A stretch of DNA of 64,000 bases. Origin: Eonycteris spelaea. Lineage: Eukaryota > Chordata > Mammalia > Chiroptera > Pteropodidae. Below the pieces are notes generated by a model. That model was not told the origin of the DNA. It searched no databases and saw only the letters and a list, made by a program, of their open reading frames with translations. Positions 49,024-61,470 of the stretch are shown one piece after another. The stretch is taken from contig PUFA01000072.1 of the NCBI GenBank assembly GCA_003508835.1, positions 5,120,501 to 5,184,500 of the forward strand, given 5' to 3'. Made by a program: the position numbers and the translations under genes. Every line of letters begins with the position of its first letter. The first letter of the stretch is position 1.

Positions 49024-50039
49024 TTAATCTATTGTAATTTCCAGTCAGCATCTGGATTATCTAATTTGGTATAATAATAAAATGCTTCCTCAACATACTG
49101 ATATTTCAATAACAACATCTTCTTTCCTCTGCTGTTACCCAATTAGGCTTTTAAAAGTATTTATGTTTGTCATATACATCCAGGATTAAAATTAGGCATT
49201 AAAATTCTCCTAATTCTAGTGATAGTTTTTCTAGGCTACATCAAAACCTGCTTTGTAGGTCTGTTCAAGGAAGTTGTGAATAAGGAATGATCACTTAAAA
49301 TAAATATTTTTTCCCATCTGAACGTATTAAAATTTTAGATGTTTCTCTAGAGGGACAGTCTGCTCCCAGCTGCAAGTTTGGGTCCCTTGTGTCAATCTAC
49401 AAATGGAAACCATCATAGCATTAAACAAAAGTTACTACAAAATTCCATGTTTTAAGAAAAATATATCTCTTAACCATGACAGTTTATAAACTGAGATAAT
49501 GCAAAAGTGAGTTAGCGGTCATTGGAAAATTTGGCTCATAATATTTGGTGTAAGTGCATTATATGTAAGACTATATGTGCTTTTAAGAACAAAACCAATG
49601 CTCTTAACTCCTCATGAAGGGGTGAGTAATTAATAGCTCTGTTAACGTGTACCTCTATCTTCGAATTTAATTTTTGAAAAGTAGTATAAGTAAGAAAAAG
49701 CATTAAGCAGGGACAACAGACGATTGAACCAAATTGTGTGTGCGTGCGTGTATGTGTGTGTATGTGTCTGTCTGGAGGTAAAAATTTGAAATGCTCTTAA
49801 AATTATTTTCCTAAATAGAATATTATCAGGCATTTAATGAAAAATAAAGTCAGAAGACTTAACTCCTTCCCAAATGGCAAATTAAGAAGGCAATGAAGAC
49901 TTAATCTGAAAGACAATGAAGATCTAAATTGAAAAGAACCTAATAGGCTACTCCATTAAATCAATGGTGTGGACCTCTCTCCTTGGTACACGGAGATGGC
50001 AACCATGGCAACAGCATAAGTGGCAAGATGAGTAAATTC
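49024..50039. other. Unassigned sequence with a GT tract
   Basis: An imperfect (GT)n tract lies at 49735-49773. The rest is unassigned. Confidence 0.45.
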
Positions 50040-50700
50040 TAATTTGCAAAGAGCTTAGGGCAAACACAAGTCCGAATTTGAATAAAAGGGCGAAGCACTT
50101 CTCTCAGCCGCCCTGTTCATTCAGTTGTAAATCACAGGTAAGCTTCCCACTGTAGTGTCTCCGGACACCTGAGTTATCAAGCACAGAAGTGAACGTGGTC
50201 CTGAAGTACTTCCTCTCAGGCTAAAATAACCTGGATTCTGAGAGAGTCGGGTGGAGAAACAGAGATGAATTAGGGGAATGTAAACTGTAAATTTATCTGA
50301 GTTGCACCAAGTGTTTCAGAGAGCGTGACAATCTTACAGCTCATTACAGTGAAAGGTTATCTGTAATTTGTACGGATATGAAGCCGCGGGTAATATTCTG
50401 TACCATTTGCTAAATATAAGCTGCTGATGATCACTTTGGGGTGGAAAAGAGGTCTTTCTCTAGCCTAAAAGTGTTACCGCCTTGCTCATTTGTTCGTTTC
50501 TCCAGAGGCTTTGCCCTGCCACTCTTGGTTCCCAACCCTTTGCAAAAACTGGGCCGGTTCAAAGGGAATTTGCTCTGACTGCTTCTCCCTAAGGAAGCAG
50601 AACCACAGTGGTTTCACGATTTGGATGTTTCAGACCGACTAGCTGGTTCACATGCTCATCAAAAGGTAACCTATGATGGTCTTATTGCATGTTATTGCTT
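50040..50700. other. Repeat-poor, high-complexity block
   Basis: No repeat, low-complexity or coding signal. It contains scattered CpGs and evenly mixed composition unlike its neighbours, so it is a candidate conserved non-coding region. There is no direct evidence of function. Confidence 0.35.
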
Positions 50701-51039
50701 CAAAAGAAAAAAAAAAGGCTTCCTCTCCTTGGAAGATTTCCCTAATTAGTTTGAAGAGAAGAGTAAATCTGGCCATTTATTGCACCCCACTCTAATTAGA
50801 AAATGAATAAATAATAAATCCCATGATTCTTGCTTTACTTGTCATCCCAAAGCACAGATTGTCTTCATATCACTAAGCATGACATTAGTATGTTAGTATG
50901 CAGAGAATGTCGATGTATAAGTTTAATGTGTATGAATAATCATGCAAAAGAAATCTAGCTGCAGGAACATCCTGTAAGTCAACTGCTAGCTTATGGCTAT
51001 CCTAATAGGAGAATAATACATGCTACACTTCCCGTTACA
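50701..51039. other. Unassigned sequence
   Basis: Nothing recognised. Confidence 0.4.
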
Positions 51040-51157
51040 GGAGTGATTCTCTCAAGGGGTGATGTTGCCCCTCAGGGGACGTTTGTCAGTGCCTGGAGAG
51101 TTTTTTGATTAGCATGGCTAGATGGGGGTCGCTGCTGACATCTAGTGGGTGTTTTTG

Positions 51158-51160
<3 letters not shown>
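51040..51160 (+). mobile_element. MER20 (hAT) remnant
   Basis: GGTGATGTTGCCCCTCAGGGG, ACGTTTGTCAGTGCCTGGAG and GACATCTAGTGGGT follow the MER20 order. The element is cut off by a TG microsatellite; a degraded far end may lie at 51219-51290. Confidence 0.8.
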
Positions 51161-51202
<42 letters not shown>

Positions 51203-51218
51203 TGTGTGTGTGTGTGTG
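51161..51218. repeat. (TG)n microsatellite
   Basis: About 29 TG units with one TA interruption at 51195-51196. Confidence 0.97.
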
Positions 51219-52029
51219 CATGCTACCCCAATAAGTATGCACGTGCCTTCTGAGGCTGAAAAATGTATGGGCCAAAGGTAAAATACCTTCTTTGGACTTG
51301 GATAAACCAGAGACAAAATATATCTTCCCATCATTACCTAATGTAATAATCGAAATCGCTGAATTGAGTTTCAAAATCTAACTTATTGAGAAGATACAAA
51401 GATTATATGTTTTCTGTAGAGCATTGTAATGATGTATTGTATCACCTAAGTGTTCAATGAGGCCAAAATAAAATAAGACTAAAATAATAAAATATCCTTA
51501 TATTTTTGCCTATTACTCATAAAACGGTATTTTTCAGTAATGGTGAATACCTGATGGTAAGAAGAACAATAAGAAATTTCATGTTCCTTTTTACAGTTAT
51601 TATTTGATTCCAATAGTGACCTCTTGGCATAACTGAATTTTTTTTTTTTTTTTGACTAGAGGTCCATCTGGGACTATTTATAAAATAAACTCTATTTTAC
51701 AAGTCTCCTGCAATGACTAATCTACAATAACAGAAAGCTGGCCAGAATTGCCTTGGCTTATTGTGGGTAGAATCTCACTACAAAGATGCATAAGGGAGCT
51801 ATTGGGGATGATAGGGATATTCTATATCTTGCTAGGGGTGGTAATTGCCTGAGTATACAAATTCATCAAAACTCATTTGACTTATACATACAATGGGTGC
51901 ATTTGGTGTATATAAATTATATGATGATAAAGAAAAAAATTAAATTGCCTGATTTGGATGACACATGCTATTTTATTTACCCCTTAATCCAGAAGAAAGA
52001 GCATCTCTGAGATATGGCAAGTGAGAAAC
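51219..52029. other. Unassigned A+T-rich DNA
   Basis: A poly-T run at 51638-51653. No gene or repeat recognised. Confidence 0.4.
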
Positions 52030-52034
52030 ATTAT

Positions 52035-52185
52035 TTTATGTGGATAATAGCTACTAACAGCTAGTATTTCCTCTGTGTGTTCTATCCATACCGAGTCATT
52101 TAATTCTCATAGGTACTATTATTATCTTTGCTTTAAAAAAAAAAAAACAACTGAACACTGAAGATCCCGAAAGTAAACATACAGT
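52035..52185 (-). mobile_element. MIR SINE fragment
   Basis: Complement of MIR: GATAATAGCTACTAACAGC, CATTTAATTCTCATAGG, TACTATTATTATCTTTGC, with a poly-A run at 52134-52147 interrupting it. Confidence 0.65.
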
Positions 52186-53252
52186 AAATTTTGCAAAAAA
52201 TCCAAGGAGTTCCCTCTATTAGATTATAGTATTCGCAAATAAACTATGGGTTTTAGAGACTAGCTACTTGGCTAAAGGACACACATCAATAAAATAAATA
52301 TGCTGAGAATAAAATATATACTTTTAAAAAGCTTTTCCCCATGATGCTCAGGGTAATCCTATAATACATTATCTAACCTAGACAGAAAGAGAGTGCTATG
52401 AATAATTAAATTGGATCACACGTGCTCCAGATCTAAACAGACACAGGGTGTATGACATACAGTCTCTATAGGTACCTGTCATTCTGGACACAATGTGTTG
52501 CATCCTGTAGCCTAAAAAAAGCTATTTGTTTCTTTTCAATATAGGTATAAATCAAGACGCTGAAAGTGAATTTATTTTGAACTTAGTTTGTTGCTGAAAA
52601 GAATGACGAGATATTGTACCAGTGTGGGTCGTCATAGGAAACAAATGACATAATCAACGAAAATTCAAGGAGGGTTGTTTGTAAAGGATCCAATTCTAAC
52701 GTGGGTATGGTAGGAAGCACAAAGAGAGACCACAGGAGAGAGCTGCAAAGCTGTTACATCACTTCTATCTGTCAGATAAGGTGCCCAGTTAAATTGCATT
52801 TGGGGATCAATAACAAATATATGTTATAAATATTTTAGTATTTTACATACCCCCCAAGAAACCCCTTTTATGCTAACTATTGCAACCATAAGTCTGCTCC
52901 CCAAAAGGGACAAAGAAAAGAGACAAAGCGAGGTTCATGAAAGGCCTGAAGTAGAGGAAAGAGACAGTGTTGAGGGCCCTCACAGGGAGAGAACTTGAAC
53001 TGAGGAACCTGGCCTTGCTTTCCCCCTAATTCCTGGTCTCTTACAGAGGCTTCCCAATGTCTGAACCCCCAAAGAGTTGGAGGAACAAATGGAAGCTATG
53101 TAGCCCAGGTAAGGATTACGTGTCTAGTACAGCGAAGGTGATGGCCAGGCTTTGGAAAAATATATCCACGTCTACAGTGACACCTGACTAATTAGTGAAC
53201 TTAAAATTAACTTAAAAAATAAAACCAACAGGACAATATAAACGAATGCACA
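52186..53252. other. Unassigned sequence
   Basis: Nothing recognised. A moderate-GC patch lies at 52900-53130. Confidence 0.4.
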
Positions 53253-53266
53253 TTGTAGAGTGCTTT

Positions 53267-54222
53267 CTTGAAATTTTTACTTTATTATTAGTTTCAAGTA
53301 TACAGTACATTGTATACTTGTAGTCATTTATATAGTTTATGAAATAATCCCCTAATTGTGCTTTCTTTTTGGCTCCACCTAGCCATCATATTAATGCTGA
53401 CTGCATTCCTTATGTTGTACTCCCCATCCCCATGACCATCTATCAACTACTAATTTGTACTCCTTTAACCTTTCACCCCTATCTCCTATCCCCTCAACCT
53501 TCCTCCCCTCTAGCCGTCACCCAATTGTCTTCTATATTTCTGAGTCTGTTTTTGATTAGTTTATTCTTTTTGTTCCTTAGATTCTGCATATAAGTGAAAT
53601 CCTATGGTATTTATCTTTCTCTGTCTGACTTATTTCACTAAGCATAATAACCTCTAGGTCAATCCATGTCATTGCAAATGGTAGGATTTAACTTTTTTAA
53701 TGGCTGAGTAATACTCCATTGTTTATATGATCATTTGGATAATTTCTTTATCCAATCATCTTTTAGTGGGTATTTAGGTTGCTTCCATATTTTGGCTATT
53801 GTAAATTGTGCTGCCATGAACATAGGGGTGCATAGATCTTTACAAATTATGGTTTTGGTTTTCTTTGGGTAAATATCCAGATGTACAATTTCTGGGTCAA
53901 AAAGGTATATCCATTTTTAATTTTTTGTAAAACCTCCTGACTCTTTTCCAGAATGGCTGTACCAATTTGCAATTCCACCAACGGAATATGAGGATTCTCT
54001 TTTCTCCATACTCTCACCAACACTTTCTATTCTTTGATTTATTGGTGATAGCCATCACTGTGGTTTTAATTTGCATTTCTCTGATGATTAGTGACCTTGA
54101 GCATCTTTTCATATGTCTATTGGCCATCTATATCTCCTTTTTGGAGAAATATCTGCTCATATTTTCTGCCCATTATTTTAATTGGATTGCTTGTGGTTTT
54201 TGTTTTTGTTTTTGTTTTTGTT
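53267..54222 (-). mobile_element. L1 LINE, 5'-truncated, with target-site duplication
   Basis: Minus-strand L1: 3' UTR (53280-53560), then the ORF2 end, visible on the plus strand as the complement of AATGGAGTATTACTCAGCC (53705) and CAAATTGGTACAGCCATTCTG (53965). A (TTTTTG)n tract at 54196-54222 marks the 5' limit. TTGTAGAGTGCTTT (53253-53266) and TTGTAGAGTGATTT (54223-54236) are a 14-bp duplication with one mismatch, giving exact boundaries. The reading frame is broken. Confidence 0.93.
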
Positions 54223-54236
54223 TTGTAGAGTGATTT

Positions 54237-57200
54237 GTAATCAAAATACTTAATCTATGTAAAACTGTCCTAAATAAGGAACACAAATTATGCAAAAATA
54301 TATATATAAAGTGAATCAAGAAATGCTTATAAAAGATAGTAAGAAAATAAGTTTCCACTTCTTTTAAAAGGAAAGGCAAATCATAAAATGGAACCAGATT
54401 AAACCATCCACATGGTAAGAAAAAAATACAATAGCCTGAGCTTACTAGATTTCTCTTACTAAAGTAGATAAATGAAGGTCAGACTTCTATAGATTAAATC
54501 AAATATTCTCCTCTGGATAAAATTGTTTTAAGATATAAAGACTTTTAAAAAACCATTCCAGATGCTATTCTATAATGATATTGCTGTGGTTAACCCTTAC
54601 TTATGATCATAAATAACTATTTTCTGACCAAAGCATTTTGTAAAACTTATCTGTACCCATGATGTTTGATATCTCAAAAAATATTCATTATAAGTGAAAA
54701 ACTAAATATTAATTTACACAGCTTCATCACAAATTCATGGTGAGTTAAACACACAAAAGCAAAGACACAGAGAATATGTGTGCATACATACATACATATC
54801 TGAAAATATGACATTATGCAGAAATGATGACATTACTTCTAATTCTGGATAGAGGGACTACAGGTGACATTTTATTGTATTTTTACTTTACTTTCTCAAT
54901 TTTCCATACTAAATGATTCTTCATAATCAGTCAAAATAACAAATATTTTAATATTCTCTTTTATGGGGGTTCCTGTTCTAAAATAATTTAAACTCTTTAA
55001 AATATTATTTATGATTCTAAAATGAAAATAATTGATAGAAGGACATATTTACTCCAGGATAAAACATTGTCTTTTGCACTGAAAACACCCCAGAGAAGAA
55101 GACTGCAACTTTGTATGTTCTTTTAGTTTTCATAGTAAAATGGAAATTGTTTGTAGTCATTGCCAAGAATAAGGCTTTGTAACTCTGAGTTTGGCACAGA
55201 CCATATACTACATATCACTATCCAAAATGTTGCTGGAAAATCTAAAGACTTTTTTAGATGCTTTTACAAGAGTGACTGAAGTATTATCTTATCATGGTTA
55301 ACAATTATATGTTCATTGCCTTGAAGGAGTACAGAGGAAAACATCAAGGGACATTTCTGGCCTGGCATCTAGACTCCCAATCCTTGGCATGAGAATGACT
55401 ATTGCTCCATAACTGGGCCAACATAGGGGAAAGGAGAAATGGCTCACGGTAGGGGACATGCATTTGGCACTGTTTGGGCATTTCTCAACATTTCAGTAAC
55501 TGGAATGCCTCATTTCTCTGTGTCGACAGTCCTGAGTAACCTAGTAGTACCCAGGAGATCATTTAAAATCTAATTTTTTTTTTAAATAGGTAGCTTTTCC
55601 AGGCAAGCATAGCATTTTGCATTTTAAGTCCTGTCATCACCCATAGGAAAAAAAAATATATGATGTATTTCCTTTCATGCATTTAAGTTCAAGTATTTGA
55701 GGTCATTCTTTTTTCCAAATAATCGCTGGGTGCAAGCCTTAATTTTTTTTTTTTTTCCTTTCTAAGTTTCAACAGCTTACCCTTAAAAGACATAACAGAT
55801 TAAAGAAATGCTAAGATTTGCATTTTTCTTCTAAAACTAAGATTAGCAGTCACTGTAGGAAGCTGATATCTCTCTATAGAAAAAAAATAATTTGTAGATT
55901 TCTAAATTGTTGAATAAGAAATGGAAAGTTTTTTTTTTTTTTAAATATGTTTCTAAGTCCTGAGATGTGGCTTATTGAAAATAGAAAATAGAACATCATC
56001 AACTTAACAGAGAAGAGAGAAGAGACTATGGGGTCTTAATGGCTCATTTCAGATGAGCTTCTGCCACAGATACATAAAAAGGGTCTATAAAGAGGGTGAG
56101 ATGGAAAAGCCTAATGCCATTTACTGCCTTGACTGTTAAGAGAAAAATATATGGTTCTGATGACTCTATGTTAATTATAAAGAACAGTGTTCTTTTTAGC
56201 CCTGTCTTTTAATGAATGTCAAACCATTTGGGATAGTCAGGAATTTGAGTTCTTTCATTTGTTCTCATCTGAAATAGTGGTAATTGCTGTGAGTAATAAA
56301 ATCAGCAATAATAATTAAGATATATTTTAAAATAATATTTCAAAAACTTTCCCTGAGCACAGACACACATACACACAGACTTATAGACATTCTTCCACAT
56401 GTTACATCTATTAGAATAACTCTTAAGATAAAGAATGAGAGCAGGCCCCAATATATTAGAAAATTCTTAATGCTAGGAACGAGAAAATGGTACCATATTA
56501 AAATGGTAAGCATTATCTCTATCCCAAGGAATGGGAACTTGAACTCCTTGGGGGTAGCTTACTTCTTTATAGTGGAAAAATCATCTCAATAAGATTTTAG
56601 TTACACAAGTTCAAATCCAATACCTGCCAGTTGATTTGGGATAGGGAGTCTGTTCAGAACACCTGTTTCAGACTCTTTAGTACTTTAAGTTGGTTGCATT
56701 TATCCAAACTAAGTCTCTACAAGTTTTTTGCTCCCGTTTGATTTTGCATTTCCTTTCTGGCATTATATTGCTGTTCATCAGGAAGCCGTGTGAGTGTGAA
56801 CTGACGCCATTGGTCACTGGTGATTTGGAGCAAGATGGAAAGGGATGTGGTCCTGCTTTTTCTCTCATACTGGGTGGCAGGCTTAGGAAAGAATGAGACT
56901 CACATTGTCATAGCTCCACATGGTTGTGGCCCCTGGGTTATGTTTAAAATGATGTGTAGCCTATCCTTGTTGAAATATGCCAAGGTACTTCTTCCTATGT
57001 ACTAATAACGAGTGAGCTATATAGGAGGCAGGGGGCAAGGCTACCTCTCTGGCTGAAAGATGAGTTTCCTGGGAGGGACATAGGCATTGCAAGCTTTGAG
57101 GGCCCCCATTAGATTCCCTCTGGGGATGGTACCTGCTCTGGCCATAAGTATCCCTGGCCTTAGGAGTTGTATCTAATCAGAGTTATTAGTTAAGCTTTGC

Positions 57201-57914
57201 CTTTGTTTTCCTTCTATATTTGATAAGGCAAAAAATCTTAAAAGATGCTTCCTGTGATATGGGGAAATCGAGAAACTGTCCTGACCATGTTTCTCCAGGG
57301 CAATAATATGAGTACAGGGAAAGCAGGAGCTACATGAGCAAGGCAAAATGTAACATTTTAAGGAGAAATGGCCAGTTAAATTTGGCTGATGGCCCAGACA
57401 CCTTTATTTCTTTTCCCTCACCGTGCCTCATTCAAATAACAATAAAGCAGAATAAAAAAGGAAAAACTCACGAAGACAAAAAGAATTGGAGAGCAGTCAA
57501 ATGCAATTCAAAAATTTCAACAGACTTTGAGAAAACCGCCAACACAGGAGAGGAACTGACTCAGCAGATAGTAAGAATTTGCAACCTAAGATTCTGATGG
57601 GAATTGGATAAAGTGTGCCAGCTGACCATAAAAAACACCTGAGAGTTAGGCCCTAGAGCCAAGAGGCAGTCCCCAGGGGTGGGGGAGGGGGAGGGTCAGT
57701 GCTGAAAATACAAAGAAAATGGCTGAACCGAATACAAAGCGTTTAAACAAGTAGAGTATGCAAAATCAAGTGACTGCCACTTATCTTCTTTCTCACCTCT
57801 AACCAAGGGGGTGAAGTTTCTCATTTGAAGAAATTAAATCTGAGAGGCCCTAGAGATACAGAGGGGAAGCTTAAATTCAAAAATAGAAAATCAGTAGTAG
57901 TTAAGCCTGACCTC
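54237..57914. other. Unassigned A+T-rich DNA
   Basis: No gene or confidently named repeat was recognised. Poly-T and poly-A tracts occur at 55742-55756 and 55930-55942. The 57300-57780 stretch may belong to an L1-like element split by the next LTR (see findings). Confidence 0.4.
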
Positions 57915-58461
57915 TGTGGTGAACAGACCATGAGGGGTCTCCACCATAAGTGTTCATATCTTCCAGTATCAGTATGTAGCATGGGGACCCCTGAGTCGCT
58001 TCGAGCCAATGGAATGTGGCAATGTGATGGGGTGTTACTCGCGTGATTCTTGCATTATAGAAGATCCAGTCTTAGCAGATTGGAGCCGCAGGGACTGTGC
58101 CTCACTGGGCTTGAGGAAGCAAGCTGTCGTAAGGAAACTCGCTACCTTGGAGAAGCCCTGGGCCTTCTGTTCCTCCCTATGCAGAGAAGGCAGTCTCGAG
58201 AAAAAAAGTGGAAGCTTCAGTTCTGAAAATAAGGAAGTAAATTCTTCCAATAGTCTGGGGGGGATCCTGGAAGCAGCTCTGCCCCTGGGGGAGCCTTTGA
58301 TAAGACCCAAGATTTCAGCCTGTGAACAGAACCTGGAGCAGAAAACCCTGATAAGCCATGCCGGCACTTTTAATGTACAGAAACTGAGAGACAATGATAA
58401 ATTGAGTTGCTTTAAGCCCCTGAATTTGTGGTAATTTGCTCTGCAGCATTAAAAAGTAATA
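57915..58461 (+). mobile_element. MLT1-like (MaLR) LTR
   Basis: It opens TGTGGTGAACAGACCATGAG and ends with the MaLR signature GAGTTGCTTTAAGCCCCTG, AATTTGTGGTAATTTGC. The 141-codon plus frame at 58009-58434 and opposite frames at 58035-58394 lie inside it and are not genes. The middle is diverged, so the subfamily is open. Confidence 0.7.
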
Positions 58462-58729
58462 GTCTCCCCTCCTTCCCATAGCTTCCTCCCAAAATATTAG
58501 CAACCAAACATATAACCCCATCTCAACGAACAGTCAATGAAATGCTTTTTCTCTGTGAAAACTGAAACATGTGACTTATTTGCACTGAAGGTCCTCGAAA
58601 CAAGAGGCCAGCCACAACCTTGTCACCCCACGTGCAAACCCACATGCGTTAGCTAGCAGGCCTGCATCTCACACATAACGCGTGTGTTACAGAGTTCCTG
58701 ACTGTTTTTCTGGAGGTTCATTTTTATAT

Positions 58730-59290
58730 AAGAATGGCCATTTGAAGACCGCCAGAATTTTGAAGGAGAATTTATAGTCTGAAAAAGGCATCAAGGCAAA
58801 CAAATTAAAGGTAATCAGAGAAAAATGAGGTAATTCCAATAGTAGACAAAAAAAAAAGATAAAAAGAAAATTTTTTTTTACCAGATTCTTAAATCAATAT
58901 AGAGTTCCTTGAAAATGCAATGACAAGAAATCACTCTTAGAAATTAAAAATGAGATATTAAGAACAGGATATTCAATTAAAGGAAGAGTTGAAGATGAGG
59001 AACTCTTTATAAAATAAACAAAATTTCAAAAAAAAAAATGAGGATAGAATGATTTTAAAAACCCCAAATCAGATTCAATCTAGGAGATTCAACATCAAGA
59101 AAGAGAATTACAGAAAAATAGGGGGAAAAAAAGATGGGAAGGAAATTTCAAAAAATTTAAACAAAAATTCTCTAGAGTACCTGAATCTCTATATAAAAAG
59201 GTCATTGGGACAGATGGTTCAGTGAGGTCAAGAATGAAAATCAGGTGGATGCTTCATCTTTATATCCCATCACTTGACACAAGACAAGGG
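58730..59290 (+). mobile_element. Possible L1M 5'-region fragment
   Basis: A-rich sequence resembling a mammalian LINE 5' or ORF1-side consensus, with blocks such as GGAAGAGTTGAAGATGAGGA, AACATCAAGAAAGAGAATTA and TTCTCTAGAGTACCTGAATC. No open frame. The family call is tentative. Confidence 0.35.
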
Positions 59291-61009
59291 TCTCTACTGA
59301 TAAGAAGAATGTTATTAATTAATTAATTAAGGTTGGAGATGTGATTTATGCTGTAACTTGATAATTTCTTCCTCAATAACTAGAGTTAGATTAGAAAAGA
59401 GTTTTTTGGATGTCCTTTTGATGCTCAGTGATTTTTTTATCATTTACTTGCTGGGTATTATGACATTGTAAGGGCAAAAAATAAATGTCTTCTGTTATTA
59501 TTTCCTGATGAATTTTTAATCTCTGATAATCAAGGACTGAAGGAAATCTTATAATAAAGGAAGGAGATTTTGCAAAATATTCCTATTAAAGGTATTTGTA
59601 AAATGCTATCATTTATGATATCATATGTCAAATTTATTATAAGCATTGTTTTGATCTCTTCTTACTTGTTGAATTTGCCTCCATTAAAACATAAACTGCT
59701 GGAAGATAGGCTAATTACAAATAAAGACACAAAGAAAAATACTGTCTTTTTTGTTTGCATCCTTACAAAACCTCATATTTCTATTCCCTATATTTCATCT
59801 TTAGAAAAACTATAATGTGTGTACTAAGAAAAAAAATACTTTGAAGTACTAAGTTGGGTAATCAAAAATGTCCTTAATTATATTTTATTATAATTTGTAG
59901 CATATATTGTAGAAATATATAGAACGTGAAACAATTAAATGCATATATTGTTCTGTCTTTTTCCCAGAATATAAAAATAAAATAAGGAGTCACTGGAAAA
60001 ATTTCTGCTCTCACTTTTTACTTTAATTCACATTTATAAGTTATGTGAACAATTTTCCATTCTTATGTTTATATTTGGATTTTGATCCCATCGTCTGATA
60101 TAGATTGTGGTGTTCTTGTAAGAATTTCACACTGGATTCATAGTGTTTACAAATTTCCTTGGTGTAAATACTGCCTCAATGGCCAATTTTAAGTTGTCAA
60201 TTTAAAATATCAGTGAATGGAGATGAGATGTTCACAACTGGTTCTCATGAGCCAGTGCAAGTCAGCTCCAGTACAAAACTGTATTTAACCAGTATATCTC
60301 ATGTTACAGGTCCTAAGAGTCTCAAATGCTTTAGTTTAAACATGAGTATATGTGGATGCCTTTCCATAACTTTGTGCCAGTGGATGAAGTACTTTTTGGA
60401 GGGGAGAGAAGGGGTCGAAATGTTTAAAATAGCATTGATTTTGTGAAAAATAATACCAGGATTCTCTGAGGATTTAATGTTGTCGCATATATTGGTGGTG
60501 GTGCTAATGGAAACCAACTAAATTGAACTTTGAAAATTAAAATTTGCTTTATTTTTTCTTGATGGTTTTGCTAACTCAAATATATCAATTTACACTTTTT
60601 TTAAATCTCTAGAAAATTATAAGATAGAAAATTTACCCTCATGAAATTGGCAGTCTTTCCATATTACAAGATTAGAAAACAAATGAAAAGTCGGAGTAAG
60701 TGGTTTGAAGGTGTCTTAACTATGAAATGATTCTTCTATGACTAGACAAACACCAAACAACCCACCTAGGAACAATCAGTTCTAATATTTCTACCTTCTC
60801 ATTCATCTATATTCATTGTGATCTAATAATCTCCTGGTTTCTCTTGTAACCATAAAACTCCTCATGATTCTCAGAATCGAATGAAAATCTGATATGGAAA
60901 ATAATTGCAAGTAGAATTTCCATGTACTAATTAAGACAAATGAGTGACAAAAATGATTTTGGTAACCTTGGAGTGGAAAGTGAGCCAATTTGTTCATAAG
61001 CAAGTACCA
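59291..61009. other. Unassigned A+T-rich DNA
   Basis: An ATTA-type tetranucleotide run lies at 59313-59329. Nothing else recognised. Confidence 0.4.
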
Positions 61010-61470
61010 CCTGTTTTCTGTAACCCATATATTGTAGGTCAGGCTGCCCAAGACACAGACTCCTTGGTGGAGAGCTCTGTCCGAAAGACTTCCGGGGGAG
61101 AGCTCTTGGGACCATCATCTGTAAAGATCAAGGGAAGCAGGACTAGAGGGAGAGTTTGGATGGAGGTACAGGGCTACAAGAGCACCAGTCAAAATCCCAT
61201 GGGAAACTGCAACTGGAATGGTTCCTCAAAGATGCCCCAAGTCAAGGCAAGACAGCCAGACCCGATGCAGACACGAGTGACTGGACATGGGCTGTCCCCG
61301 GAAAGGAGGTACAAACTTTCTTCAGCCAAAGACAATCCTGGGGAGGAACTAAGCTGTGTCAGCAAACAAGAATAAAATGCTGGCCCCAAAGGATTGGGAT
61401 CTTGGTCAGAGCACTGAGAATAACATCTCATTCAACAATGAGCCTCTTATCCTAACTCTAGTTCTTTTAA
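61010..61470. other. Higher-GC block of unknown origin
   Basis: Richer in G+C than the flanks, with overlapping frames of 143 and 99 codons (plus; 60944-61375, 61156-61455). The translated products show no recognisable domain. Composition suggests an old LTR or other repeat rather than an exon. Confidence 0.35.

Noticed and set aside
58009..58434. 141-codon plus-strand gene
   Set aside because: It lies inside an MLT1-like LTR and has a matching antisense frame.
60944..61455. Coding exon in the 61-kb GC-richer block
   Set aside because: The translations have no recognisable domain and the block texture is repeat-like.
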